A stretch of 64,000 nucleotides of DNA from contig JADIYJ010000006.1 of NCBI GenBank assembly GCA_016705325.1, positions 248,001 through 312,000 of the forward strand, given 5' to 3'. The stretch is from Pseudomonadota bacterium (GTDB taxonomy: Bacteria; Pseudomonadota; Gammaproteobacteria; Steroidobacterales; Steroidobacteraceae). Made by a program: the position numbers and the translations under genes. This document shows, piece by piece, positions 1-8,417 of this stretch (positions are counted from its first letter, which is position 1; the number at the start of each line of letters is the position of its first letter). Under the pieces are notes generated by a model. The model ran no database searches and was not told the origin of the DNA. It saw only the letters and a program-made list of their open reading frames with translations.

Positions 1-486
1 AGGCTGGCCGGGCCGAACATGTTGTGGCCGCAGCCATGGCCGGCGGCACCTGCCTGCAACGGCTCCTGTACCGGGATCGCCTTCTGCGAAACGCCCGGCA
101 ACGCGTCGTACTCGCCCATGATGCCGATCACGGGCCGGCCCGAGCCGTAAGTGGCGACGAACGCGGTGGGCATGCCCGCAACGCCGCGCTCGACCTTGAA
201 TCCCTGCTGTTCGGCGTAGTCGGCGAGCGCAGCGGCGGAGCGTGTCTCGCGCAGTGCAGTCTCGGCGTAGGCCCAGATCCTGTCGGACAGGTCGACCAGG
301 TCAGCCTGGTGGCGGTCAATCGAGTTCAAGGCTGCGCGCTTCGCCGGCGTATCCCTGGCGGCGACGAGCTTCGTGCTTCCGCCTCCTCTCAGTGCCCGCT
401 GCCGGCGCAGCATGCATGTCCGCGACGACTGAGCGGGCGAACAGCGTCGACACGGCAGTGGCGAGCAGAAAATGGAATTGCTTCAC
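1..486 (-). pseudogene. M20-family metallopeptidase/amidohydrolase, partial, apparent frameshift
   Basis: Runs off the left edge, so only the N-terminal part is visible. A GTG start at 486 gives a signal peptide (MKQFHFLLATAVSTLFARS). The frame is lost near 375-400, and the next frame continues as a typical M20 amidohydrolase of the AbgB/indole-acetyl-amino-acid hydrolase group, with GIMGEYDALPG and the metal-binding motif GHGCGHNMFG. The family hydrolyses amide bonds of small N-acyl or aminobenzoyl-glutamate-like substrates with two metal ions; the signal peptide would place this member in the periplasm. It lies downstream of queF on the same strand with a 79-nt gap. An alternative is that translation starts internally, at an ATG in the second frame. 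The indel could be genuine or a sequencing error. Confidence 0.7.
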
Positions 487-565
487 TGGTTCACCCTGAA
501 AAAGAAAACGACACCGTCAGTTGATCTGCGCAGGATCCATGCCGCTGCCGCGGGAGAGGCCGGAA

Positions 566-1048
566 TCAGCCGCGGCCGCGATACGGCGGCACCCCCTGGT
601 CCGGCAGCCACAGGCCAGCGGGCGGGCGCCCCGTCTGCCAGAACACGTCGATCGGCATGCCGCCCCGCGGGTACCAGTAGCCGCCGATGCGCAGCCAGCG
701 GGGCCGCAGGAATTCGACCAGCCGGTCAGCGATGGCGAGCGTGCAGTCCTCGTGGAAGGCGCCGTGATTACGGAAGCTGCCGAGATAGAGCTTCAGCGAC
801 TTGCTCTCGACCAGCCACCTGGCCGGCGCGTAATCGATCACGAGGTGGGCGAAGTCCGGCTGTCCCGTGACGGGGCACAACGACGTGAACTCCGGCGCGG
901 TGAACCGCGCCAGGTACACCTTGCGCGGGTGCGGGTTCGGCACGCGCTCGAGCACGGCGGATTCCGGCGTCGCCGGCTGCGCAGTCGTCGCACCGAGCTG
1001 CCGCAGGCCAGCATGGATCGAGCCACCCCGCCGCCGCGCACTGCTCAT
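566..1048 (-). CDS. queF: NADPH-dependent 7-cyano-7-deazaguanine reductase
   Basis: Reduces preQ0 to preQ1 in queuosine biosynthesis, the only known nitrile-to-amine enzymatic reduction; cytosolic. The 160-residue length matches the short, unimodular QueF class. The catalytic thioimide-forming Cys is in SLCPVTGQPD (Cys about 58, Asp about 65), followed by the substrate/NADPH motif ESKSLKLYLG (Glu about 81) and FHEDC. The start ATG overlaps the stop of the upstream peptidase gene by 4 nt (ATGA), so the two are almost certainly co-transcribed and translationally coupled. Confidence 0.93.
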   Translation of the reverse strand: MSSARRRGGSIHAGLRQLGATTAQPATPESAVLERVPNPHPRKVYLARFTAPEFTSLCPVTGQPDFAHLVIDYAPARWLVESKSLKLYLGSFRNHGAFHEDCTLAIADRLVEFLRPRWLRIGGYWYPRGGMPIDVFWQTGRPPAGLWLPDQGVPPYRGRG

Positions 1049-2946
1049 TGCACGTTGCCCCGGGCGTAGATGCGCTCGATCTCGTCCATGATCAGGTTCA
1101 TCTCGCGCATCGCCGCGTTGAACGGCTCCGAGGTCGTCATGTCGACGCCCGCGTCCCGCAGCAGTTCGATCGGGTACTTCGACGAGCCCGCCGCCATCAG
1201 CCGCAGGTACGCATCACGGTTCGGCCGCGCCTTGCCGGACTTCACCGCGTCCTTGCCGATCATGCCGTCTGCCAGCGACATGCCGCCGATCATGCTGGTC
1301 GCGTACTGGTAAACGTAGAAATTGCGATAGAAGTGCGGGATGAACGCCCACTCCGCACCGTACAGTTCATCGACCTGCACCACGCCTGCGTTGTGCCCGT
1401 AATACTGGCGCAGCAGCCCGAGGTAGAGCGCGTTCAGCGCATCCGCGGTGAGCGGTTCGCCGCGCTCGACCATCTCGTGGATCTTCAGCTCGAACTCGGC
1501 GAACAGCGTCTGGCGGAACAGCGTCGTGCGCATGCTGTCGAGGTAGCTCGACAGCAGGAAGAGCCGCGTGCGGTCGTCCCTCGTCTGGTCGAGCACGTGG
1601 TGCAGCAGCAGGTTCTCGTTGAGCGTCGACGCCACTTCCGCGACGAACGTCGAATACGAGGCGGTTGCGTACGGCTGTTTCGCCGAGGACATGAACGAAT
1701 GCATCGAGTGGCCGGACTCGTGGGCCAGCGTCGAGACGTCGTCCCAGGCGCCGTTGAAGTTCAGCAGCTGGTACGGATGCACGCCGTAGACCGTGTTGCT
1801 GTAAGCGCCGGGACTCTTGCCGGTATTGGGCATGAAGTCGACCCAGCGGTCGGCATAGCCCTGGCGCAGGGTCTCGACGTATTCGCTGCCGAGCGGCGCG
1901 AACGAATCGAGCGTCATCTGCATGCCCTGTTCGGGCGTGTACTGCAGGTCCACCTGCTGCACGATCGGCGCGTACAGGTCTTCATACCCCAGCTGCTCCA
2001 CGCCCATGATCTTCTGCCGCAGCTTCAGGTAGCGGTGCAGCGTCGGCAGGTTGGCATGGACGTCGTCGAGCAGGCGTGAGTACACGTTGCGCGGAATGTT
2101 GTAGTCGAACAGCGCGGCGTCGAGCGCGGTCGGAAAGTTGCGCACGTCCTTGTACGTGACGTGCGACTGCACGTGGGCATTCAGTGCGGTCGCAAATGTG
2201 CGCGTGTACTGGTTGTAGGCCGTCCAGAACGCCTTGAACGCCAGGTCGCGGTCGGCCTTGACCGGCGACGCGCGCCACTTCGAATACGCGGCTGCATCCA
2301 GCCGAACCTTGTCACCGGTCGAAAAGGTGACCTCCGGGAACGGCAGGTCCGCGGCGCGGAAGACGGACTGCAGCGTGCCGCCCGCCTCGCCCAGCACGGC
2401 CATGCGCGCGAACACCTTTTCTTCGCCCGGCGTCAGCGTGTGCGGCGCCGCGCGCAGGATGTCGTCGAAGAACATGCGGTACTGGCCGAGCTTCGGCTCG
2501 GCCGCCAGGTACTTGTCGATCTGCTCGCGGCCGAGCGCGAGGATCTCCGGCCGCATGAACGACGTCGTCGACTGGAAGTTCGAATACACCTGCGACATCT
2601 CCTGCTGCATCTGCAGGTTGCGCCCGACGCGGGTGTCCTGGTCGTACGACTGGAAGGCATAGGCGTAAAGCCGCTCGACCCGCCGGCTGGCCTGTTCCCA
2701 GGCCGTCATTCCTTGCAGCAGGCTGGCAGGCGATGCACCCAGCTTGCCCTGCCAGGCACCGAGGGCCGGCAGCGACTGCACGAGTTCGTGCTTGGCCGCC
2801 ACCCAGGCGGCTTCGTCCGGGTACAAGTCCTTGAGGTCCCACTGGTACCGGGCCGGCACGTCGGCGCGCTCCAGGGCCTGAGCCGGCATGGCCAGCACCA
2901 GCGCAGACAGGGCGACAAATGCCTGGAAACGGTCATGAAACTGCAT
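1045..2946 (-). CDS. M3-family oligoendopeptidase F-like metallopeptidase with signal peptide
   Basis: A 633-residue zinc metallopeptidase of the thimet/oligoendopeptidase F group, cleaving short peptides. The zinc-binding HEXXH motif is HESGH, near residue 410, within LAHESGHSMHS, followed downstream by the family's Glu-bearing helix (STFVAEVASTLNE). The start at 2946 was chosen over the longer reading frame because it begins a clear signal peptide (FVALSALVLAMPAQA) directly before the mature sequence; export to the periplasm is therefore likely, unlike cytosolic PepF of Firmicutes. It is the first gene of a minus-strand unit with queF and is divergent from the alpha/beta hydrolase gene. Confidence 0.88.
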   Translation of the reverse strand: MQFHDRFQAFVALSALVLAMPAQALERADVPARYQWDLKDLYPDEAAWVAAKHELVQSLPALGAWQGKLGASPASLLQGMTAWEQASRRVERLYAYAFQSYDQDTRVGRNLQMQQEMSQVYSNFQSTTSFMRPEILALGREQIDKYLAAEPKLGQYRMFFDDILRAAPHTLTPGEEKVFARMAVLGEAGGTLQSVFRAADLPFPEVTFSTGDKVRLDAAAYSKWRASPVKADRDLAFKAFWTAYNQYTRTFATALNAHVQSHVTYKDVRNFPTALDAALFDYNIPRNVYSRLLDDVHANLPTLHRYLKLRQKIMGVEQLGYEDLYAPIVQQVDLQYTPEQGMQMTLDSFAPLGSEYVETLRQGYADRWVDFMPNTGKSPGAYSNTVYGVHPYQLLNFNGAWDDVSTLAHESGHSMHSFMSSAKQPYATASYSTFVAEVASTLNENLLLHHVLDQTRDDRTRLFLLSSYLDSMRTTLFRQTLFAEFELKIHEMVERGEPLTADALNALYLGLLRQYYGHNAGVVQVDELYGAEWAFIPHFYRNFYVYQYATSMIGGMSLADGMIGKDAVKSGKARPNRDAYLRLMAAGSSKYPIELLRDAGVDMTTSEPFNAAMREMNLIMDEIERIYARGNVQ

Positions 2947-3098
2947 CGGAACTCCCGAAACCGTCGACCCGGTTACGAAAAAGAGGCGGCAAGCTTGCCT
3001 AGACCGGCGGATGGTCGCAACGTGGGACGATCCTGCTAACATTGCTGCGGTGCAGCCAAACTTGAAAAAGCCGGCCACCCACGGGGCATAGGCACAAA

Positions 3099-3995
3099 GT
3101 GGTGAAAGCAACAAACGGCTCGCGCATCCCGCAACCGCCCCGGGCGTTGTTCACGTTGCTCGAGGGTCGCGCCCTGCTCGAGATGGCGCTCCTGCTGGCG
3201 CTGTATCCATTGTTGCGAGGCACGCCCCACGGCGACGGCCACCCGGTGCTGCTGGTACCCGGTTTCACCGCCAGCGACGCCACGCTGATCGGCCTGTCGG
3301 CCTTCCTGCGTTCGCGCGGCTACCACGTCGAGACCTGGGGGCTTGGCCAGAACACCGGCTTCAAACTCAAGTTCAGCCAGGCGCTGGAACAGAAGGTGCG
3401 CTTCATGCACCACCGCCATCGTCGCAAGGTCAGCCTGGTCGGCTGGAGCCTCGGCGGCGTCTACGCGTTCTACGCGGCGCACTGCGCCCCCGAATGCGCG
3501 CGCTCCGTCGTGTCGCTCGGCAGCCCGATGAAGTTCTCCACCGACGAGCTGCTCGACGTGCCCGTCGTCGTGAAGGCTGCCTACCGGTACCTCGCGCATC
3601 CGATGGGTCCAGTCGCGCACCTCGCGCACGTGCGATCCAAGGTTCTGCGCGCGCCACCGCCCGTGCCATCGACCTGCGTGTTCTCGATGACGGACGGCAT
3701 CGTCCCGCCCGAGGCTGCCCGCATCGAAGACAGCGACGACGACCAGCACGAAAACATCTGGGTGCCGGGTAGTCACGTCGGACTCGGCTTCAACGGTGCG
3801 GTGATGTGGATTCTCGCCGACCGGCTGGCACAGGCCGAGGGTGAATGGCGTCCGTTCGATCCGGACGGCCTGGCCGGCACGGCCTACCGCAGGATTGCGA
3901 AATACCTGGGGCCGCCCGACCGGGGGCTCAGGAAGGGCGCGGGAAGGGTAGGAAGGGCGGGAAGGGTAGGAAGGGCGGGAAGTACGAGCGGGTAG
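3099..3995 (+). CDS. alpha/beta hydrolase (lipase/esterase-like)
   Basis: A 298-residue alpha/beta-hydrolase fold protein with GTG start. The opening strand and oxyanion region HPVLLVPGF is near residue 50, and the nucleophile elbow GWSLGG has Ser about 117 (GXSXG). A C-terminal His in the PGSHVGLGFN segment is the likely general base. The N-terminal hydrophobic stretch (ALLEMALLLALYPLL) may anchor it to the membrane. The substrate is unknown; a triacylglycerol/PHA-type lipase-like role is plausible given the WS/DGAT neighbour. The last 20 or so residues are low-complexity Gly/Arg repeats (GRVGRAGRVGRAG) encoded by tandem GGAAGGG units that belong to a purine-rich tract, so the C-terminus has probably been extended by repeat expansion. 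Confidence 0.8.
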   Translation: MVKATNGSRIPQPPRALFTLLEGRALLEMALLLALYPLLRGTPHGDGHPVLLVPGFTASDATLIGLSAFLRSRGYHVETWGLGQNTGFKLKFSQALEQKVRFMHHRHRRKVSLVGWSLGGVYAFYAAHCAPECARSVVSLGSPMKFSTDELLDVPVVVKAAYRYLAHPMGPVAHLAHVRSKVLRAPPPVPSTCVFSMTDGIVPPEAARIEDSDDDQHENIWVPGSHVGLGFNGAVMWILADRLAQAEGEWRPFDPDGLAGTAYRRIAKYLGPPDRGLRKGAGRVGRAGRVGRAGSTSG

Positions 3996-4109
3996 ACCTT
4001 CCTTCCTTCCTTCCGAACCTTCTTTCCTTCCGAACCTTCTTTTTTCCTTCCGAACCTTCCTTGCCTTCCTTGCCTTCCTGACCTTCCTGACCTTCCCGAC
4101 CTTCCTTCC
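3932..4109. repeat. polypurine-polypyrimidine tract between convergent genes
   Basis: On the plus strand, tandem GGAAGGGTA/GGAAGGGCG units (about 3932-3984) are followed by about 100 nt of CCTTCC, GAACCTT and GACCTT units (about 3998-4104). The purine half can pair with the pyrimidine half as long, imperfect hairpins, and the strand bias is nearly complete. The tract sits exactly between the stop codons of two convergent genes, so it may act as a bidirectional transcription stop. It may also form triplex (H-DNA). It encodes the tail of the upstream hydrolase. Confidence 0.85.
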
Positions 4110-5564
4110 CTACGCGGCTTTACGCACGACGACCTTCTTCTTTTTTCCTTTCTTCGGCTTCGCCGTCAGCGCCAGCAACTCCTGGAAGCTGTCGCGGATG
4201 CACTGCGCGAAGAACTCGGGGTCGGGCAACTGCTCGCGGCACGACGTCGGCGAGATGAAGATCATCCCGTCGTAACTCGTCACCGAGAACACCAGCCCCA
4301 TGCCGTCCGCAATCGGCATGATCGAGGAGAAATACGTCATGCGCGCGCCGTCGAGATACAGCGGGATGGCTGGGCCGGGCACGTTCATGATCGTGCAGCC
4401 CGCCAGCGGCTCGCGCGGCGAACCGAGCGACGATCCCGCCAGCAGCCTCGCCGACAGCGCGAGCGTGGCCGCCGGGGCGTGCCTGTCGAACTCCGTGAGT
4501 TCCTTGGCGCGCACGGCCTGGTCGATGCCCGCATGGGTCGACGTGTGCTTGTAGATTGCGCGCAGGCGCTTCTTCGCGTCTTCGATCTCGGTGCCGAGTG
4601 GCACGCGGATCAGGCTCAGTTCGGGGCGTTCTTCCACCCTGGCCCCTGCAGCCCGCACCGAGAACGGCGCGAGCGAGATCACGCTCGCCCCCGGCAATTC
4701 TTCGTGCGCCAGCAGGTACCGGCGCAAGGCGCCGCCGCAGACCGTGAGCACCGCATCGTTGATGGTGGCGCCCGGCACCAGGTCGCGGATGCGCTTGAAC
4801 TCGTGGATGAAGAAACGGCGCGACTCGAAGACACGGTGCGGCGAGACCTCGGAGTTGAAGCGCGTGACCGCAAACCGGTCCTTGCGCAGCAACTCGCCGA
4901 GCGACCCGAGCACGGCCGGGGTCACCCTGCCGATCGCCCGTGCGAGCGGTCCCGCGAACATCAACGGGCGCAGCACGTTGTTGATCGTCGCGCGCGCGAG
5001 CAGCGAGATCGATCCCGGCGGCGACTCCGGGAACCAGGGCTCGGGCGGTTCAGGCGCAGGCGGCAGCGCCGTCGTGTCGTGCAGCAGCGTCGTGATCTCG
5101 GCGCCGCCGCGCACGTCGATCGCAGCGTGATGAACCTTGGCAAGAATGGCAAAGCTGTCGGGCGGCAGGTGCAGGAACGAATCGAGGCCCTCGACCAGGT
5201 ACAGCTCCCACAGGGGCTTCGACAGGTCGAGCGGGCGCGCGTGGATGCGCGACGCCTGGATGCAGAACTGGCGCCAGTCGCCGGGCTTCGGCAACGCGAT
5301 ATGGCGCACGTGGTATTCGAGGTCGAAGTCGTCGTCCTCGATCCAGTAAGGAAAATCGAGTTCCAGCGGCACGCGCAGCAGCTTCTGCCGGAAAATCGGC
5401 GACAGGTGCAGGCGGCTTTCGATGTGCTTCAGCAGTTGCTTGAAATGAACGCGGCCGTCCCGGGCGGTCGATGGGTCGTAGATCGAGATGAGCGTGATGT
5501 TCGAATTGGCGTGGCCGGATTCGCCGTACACGAACCGGGCGTCTTCGCCGCGCAACTGCCTCAT
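4110..5564 (-). CDS. WS/DGAT wax ester synthase/diacylglycerol O-acyltransferase family protein
   Basis: A 484-residue acyl-CoA-dependent acyltransferase making wax esters or triacylglycerol at the inner membrane. It has the N-terminal WES acyltransferase domain and the C-terminal WS/DGAT domain (LAGCTIMNVPGPAIPLYLDGA). The catalytic motif HHxxxDG reads HHAAIDV (His 145-146, Asp 150), so the motif's Gly is replaced by Val, a variation also known among real members. The C-terminus is a Lys-rich tail (KPKKGKKKKVVVRK), perhaps for membrane or nucleic-acid contact. It is the last gene of a same-strand run with two SDR genes and an acyl-CoA dehydrogenase, 55 nt after the preceding SDR. Confidence 0.88.
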   Translation of the reverse strand: MRQLRGEDARFVYGESGHANSNITLISIYDPSTARDGRVHFKQLLKHIESRLHLSPIFRQKLLRVPLELDFPYWIEDDDFDLEYHVRHIALPKPGDWRQFCIQASRIHARPLDLSKPLWELYLVEGLDSFLHLPPDSFAILAKVHHAAIDVRGGAEITTLLHDTTALPPAPEPPEPWFPESPPGSISLLARATINNVLRPLMFAGPLARAIGRVTPAVLGSLGELLRKDRFAVTRFNSEVSPHRVFESRRFFIHEFKRIRDLVPGATINDAVLTVCGGALRRYLLAHEELPGASVISLAPFSVRAAGARVEERPELSLIRVPLGTEIEDAKKRLRAIYKHTSTHAGIDQAVRAKELTEFDRHAPAATLALSARLLAGSSLGSPREPLAGCTIMNVPGPAIPLYLDGARMTYFSSIMPIADGMGLVFSVTSYDGMIFISPTSCREQLPDPEFFAQCIRDSFQELLALTAKPKKGKKKKVVVRKAA

Positions 5565-5619
5565 GAGCGCATCGTCCTTCCGGTGCCGGTGGCACGCGTC
5601 CTGGTTTCGCCCGAGTCTA

Positions 5620-6429
5620 TCATTTGCGGACTTTCAGCAACCCTTCGCCGTTCCGAAGTCCCGTCCGTAACCGGCGCATCCCGCCGATCCAGTGGTCATA
5701 ATCCGCGGTCTTGCGCTGGACGTACGTCAGGACCTCGGGGTGGGTCAGGATCAGGAATGGCTCGCGTTCGAGCCCGTCGACGATCGCCGTGGCAGCCTGT
5801 TCGACCGAAAGCAGGCCCGCAGGTGCGTCGACCGGCAGCTTCTCGTCGAGACCGGTGATCGCCGTGGCGATGTACTGCGGACACACGACCGACACGCGGA
5901 TGCCACGCTCGCCATAGGTGATTGCCAGCGATTCTGCAAGCCCGACTGCGGCGTGCTTCGTCGCACTGTAAGCCGCGTCACCGACCTGGCACAGCAATCC
6001 TGCGGCGGAAGCCACGTTCACGAGGTAGCCCTGGCCGCGCTCGAGCATTCCCGGCAACACCGCGCGCGAGGCGTACACGTGCGCCATCACGTGCACCTGC
6101 CACATGCGGGCCCAGAGAGCGTTGGACTCGGCCAGCGCGTCGTCGAGATCGAGCTCGGTCACACCGAACCCCGCATTCGACAGCAGCACGTCCACGCGAC
6201 CGTAGTGCGCGATCGCCGCCGTCACTGCCGCCCGCACGGCGGCCTCGTCCGACACGTCGCACTGCAGACCGAGGCCGCCGAGCTCGGCAGCCGTCGCTTG
6301 CGCCATGGCGCCGTCGAGATCGGCGATCACCACGCCCGCCGCGCCGCGCCGCCGCAGTTCACGGCAGGCCGCGCGCCCGATGCCGCGGCCGGCGCCAGTG
6401 ACGAACGCGATCTTGTCCTGCATCTGCAT
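5620..6429 (-). CDS. SDR-family NAD(P)-dependent oxidoreductase
   Basis: A classical short-chain dehydrogenase of 269 residues. It has the Rossmann glycine motif TGAGRGIG near residue 11, Asp in ADLDG after strand 2 (favouring NAD(H)), SNAG after strand 4, Ser in NVASAAG and the catalytic pair YSATK. A C-terminal extension ends in a basic segment. The substrate is unknown. It follows the acyl-CoA dehydrogenase gene by 9 nt and precedes the WS/DGAT gene, so a role in fatty acid, alcohol or sterol-like substrate oxidation is inferred. Confidence 0.88.
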   Translation of the reverse strand: MQMQDKIAFVTGAGRGIGRAACRELRRRGAAGVVIADLDGAMAQATAAELGGLGLQCDVSDEAAVRAAVTAAIAHYGRVDVLLSNAGFGVTELDLDDALAESNALWARMWQVHVMAHVYASRAVLPGMLERGQGYLVNVASAAGLLCQVGDAAYSATKHAAVGLAESLAITYGERGIRVSVVCPQYIATAITGLDEKLPVDAPAGLLSVEQAATAIVDGLEREPFLILTHPEVLTYVQRKTADYDHWIGGMRRLRTGLRNGEGLLKVRK

Positions 6430-6438
6430 GCGGAACCC

Positions 6439-7502
6439 TCAGGGCGCCAGGTAACGCGACAACTCGAGCTTTGCAATGTGGTTGCGGTGCACTTCGTCGG
6501 GGCCGTCCGCGATGCGCAGCGTGCGCGCCATCGCATAGGCCCAGCCAAGACCGTGGTCGTCCGTGACGCCCGCGCCGCCGAACAGCTGGATTGCCTGGTC
6601 GATGATCTGGCATGCGATGTTCGGCGCCACGACCTTGATCATCGCGATTTCCTTCTGCGCCGCCTTGTTGCCGGCAACGTCCATCTTCCAGGCGGCGTGC
6701 AGCGTCAGGAAACGCGCCTGGTCGAGCCTCATGCGGGCGTCCGCGATGCGCTCGCGCCAGACGCCCTGCTCCGCCAGCTTCCGGTGGAACGCGGTCCGCT
6801 GCAGCGACCGGCGGCACATCGCTTCGAGCGCACGTTCTCGAAGTCCACCTCGGGGTGGCCGTGCGGCTCGTCGAGGCAGCCGAAAACCGGCACCGACCGC
6901 ACCACCCGCACTCCGGGCGTGTCCATCGGCACCAGGATCATCGACTGCTGCCGGTGCACGCTGCTGTTCGACGGGTCGGTCTTGCCCATGAAGATGAGCA
7001 CTTTGCAGCGCGGGTCCGCCGCGCCCGAGGTCCACCACTTGCGGCCATTGATCAGGTAGTGATCGCCGTCGCGCACGATGCTGGCCGAGACGTTGGTCGC
7101 ATCCGACGACGCCACGGCCGGCTCAGTCATCGCGAAGCCGGAGCGAATCTCGCCGGCGAGCAGCGGCTTGAGCCAGCGCTCCTTCTGCTCGTCGTTGCCG
7201 TAACGCACGAGCACTTCCATGTTGCCGGTGTCGGGCGCGGCGCAGTTGAGCGCCTCGGGCGCAATGTGCGATCGCCCGGTGAGCTCGGCAAGCGGCGCGT
7301 ACTCGAGGTTCGTGAGCCCGGCGGCGCGCGCCCTGGCTTTCATCTCCTCCATCACGCGCGTCGGCACCCAGCCGTTGCCCTGCGCCTTGTTCGCCTCGAC
7401 TTCGGCGAAGAAGCGCGCCTCGTTCGGATAGACGTGTTCGTCCATGAACGCGGACAGGCGCGCCTGCAGGTCCTTGACGCGTGCAGTGTGTTCGAAATCC
7501 AT
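6439..7502 (-). pseudogene. acyl-CoA dehydrogenase (ACAD10/11-like) with internal deletion and frameshift
   Basis: The N-terminal frame (from MDFEHTARV at 7502) carries the ACAD N-domain and middle beta domain, with FAMTEPAVASSDATN, GRKWWTSGA and ending at HPEVDFENV. The C-terminal frame resumes at RALEAMCRRSL and continues to the family's end (ADGPDEVHRN). The roughly 38 residues expected between (the loop carrying the GEGxGF and QGRLGPGRIHHC motifs) are missing and the frame changes. The junction is a 9-nt GAACGTGCG (minus strand; 6829-6837) that fits both sides, suggesting deletion between short direct repeats or an assembly collapse. As written the enzyme is non-functional. It lies 14 nt after the upstream SDR, in the same operon. 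Confidence 0.85.
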
Positions 7503-7516
7503 GGTGGTGTCCTCGG

Positions 7517-8290
7517 TCAGCTGCGCTTCGGTCGCGGCGCGAGCAGCGCGGCAGGCAGGATCTTCAGCAACTGGGCGATGATCGTCCACGGCAGCACCGG
7601 CACCCAGCGCCTGCCCACCTGGCGCTCGATCATGCGGGCCATGATCGCAGCACCCCTGTCCACGTCGATCAGGAACGGCCGCGCGCCCTTGTCGCGATTG
7701 ATGTCGGTGTCGATGAAACCCGGCGCCAGTTCGGTGACGACGACGGGCGTCCCACGGAGTTCGGCGCGCAGCGACTGCAGGTAACGATGCAGACCCGCCT
7801 TGCTCGCGCTGTAGGCGCCGAAGCCTGGCAGGCCCGTCGAGCCCGCAACCGACGTCACCCCGACGACCTGGCCGGAACCCTGCGCGCGAAAGATCGGCAA
7901 TGCGGCTTCGATGGTCGCGATCGCGCCCACCAGGTTGACGTTGAGTGTCTCGCGCATCAGTGGCAGCTTGCCCCTGCCCGTGGGTGTAAGGGGCCCCACG
8001 CCCGCATTGGCCACGATCACGTCGAGCCGGCCGAGCTCCGCCGCAGCTCGCTGCACGGCAGGGCCGATCGCGTCCGTATCGGCGACGTCGAGTGCAATCG
8101 TCACAACCCGCGCGGCACCGGCCGCGAGCAACTGCGGCGCCAGTGCGTCGAGGCGATCGAGACGGCGCGCCGCAATGGCGAGGCCATAACCCCGCCGTGC
8201 AAACTCGCAAGCCAGGCCCGCGCCGATGCCGGCGGACGCCCCCGTGATCAACATGCACCGGGCACCGGGCGTCTTCGTTGCTGCCGTCAA
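7517..8290 (-). CDS. SDR-family NAD(P)-dependent oxidoreductase
   Basis: About 257 residues with TGASAGIG, a basic residue pair in AARRLDR after strand 2 (NADP(H)-like), ANAG, Ser in GVTSVAG and YSASK. I chose the TTG start at 8290 because GGACGGAG lies about 6 nt upstream; an internal ATG at 8254 immediately before LITGASAGIG is the alternative. First gene of the lipid operon, divergent from the LysR-type regulator gene, which is the natural candidate to control it. Confidence 0.85.
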   Translation of the reverse strand: MTAATKTPGARCMLITGASAGIGAGLACEFARRGYGLAIAARRLDRLDALAPQLLAAGAARVVTIALDVADTDAIGPAVQRAAAELGRLDVIVANAGVGPLTPTGRGKLPLMRETLNVNLVGAIATIEAALPIFRAQGSGQVVGVTSVAGSTGLPGFGAYSASKAGLHRYLQSLRAELRGTPVVVTELAPGFIDTDINRDKGARPFLIDVDRGAAIMARMIERQVGRRWVPVLPWTIIAQLLKILPAALLAPRPKRS

Positions 8291-8417
8291 AGCGACTCCG
8301 TCCTGCTGGCCAACGCGCCATGATACGCTTCGGTGGCTCGCTGCCACCCCGGACCTCGTCCATGCCTTCCAACAAGCCCGTCTGGGCAGCACGACCTGCC
8401 TCTGTTAGCGTCGCGCC

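Noticed and set aside
4479..5858. Long plus-strand open frame opposite the WS/DGAT and SDR genes
   Set aside because: Arg/Gly/Ala-rich antisense shadow of well-supported minus-strand genes in GC-rich DNA; no recognisable domain or ribosome site.
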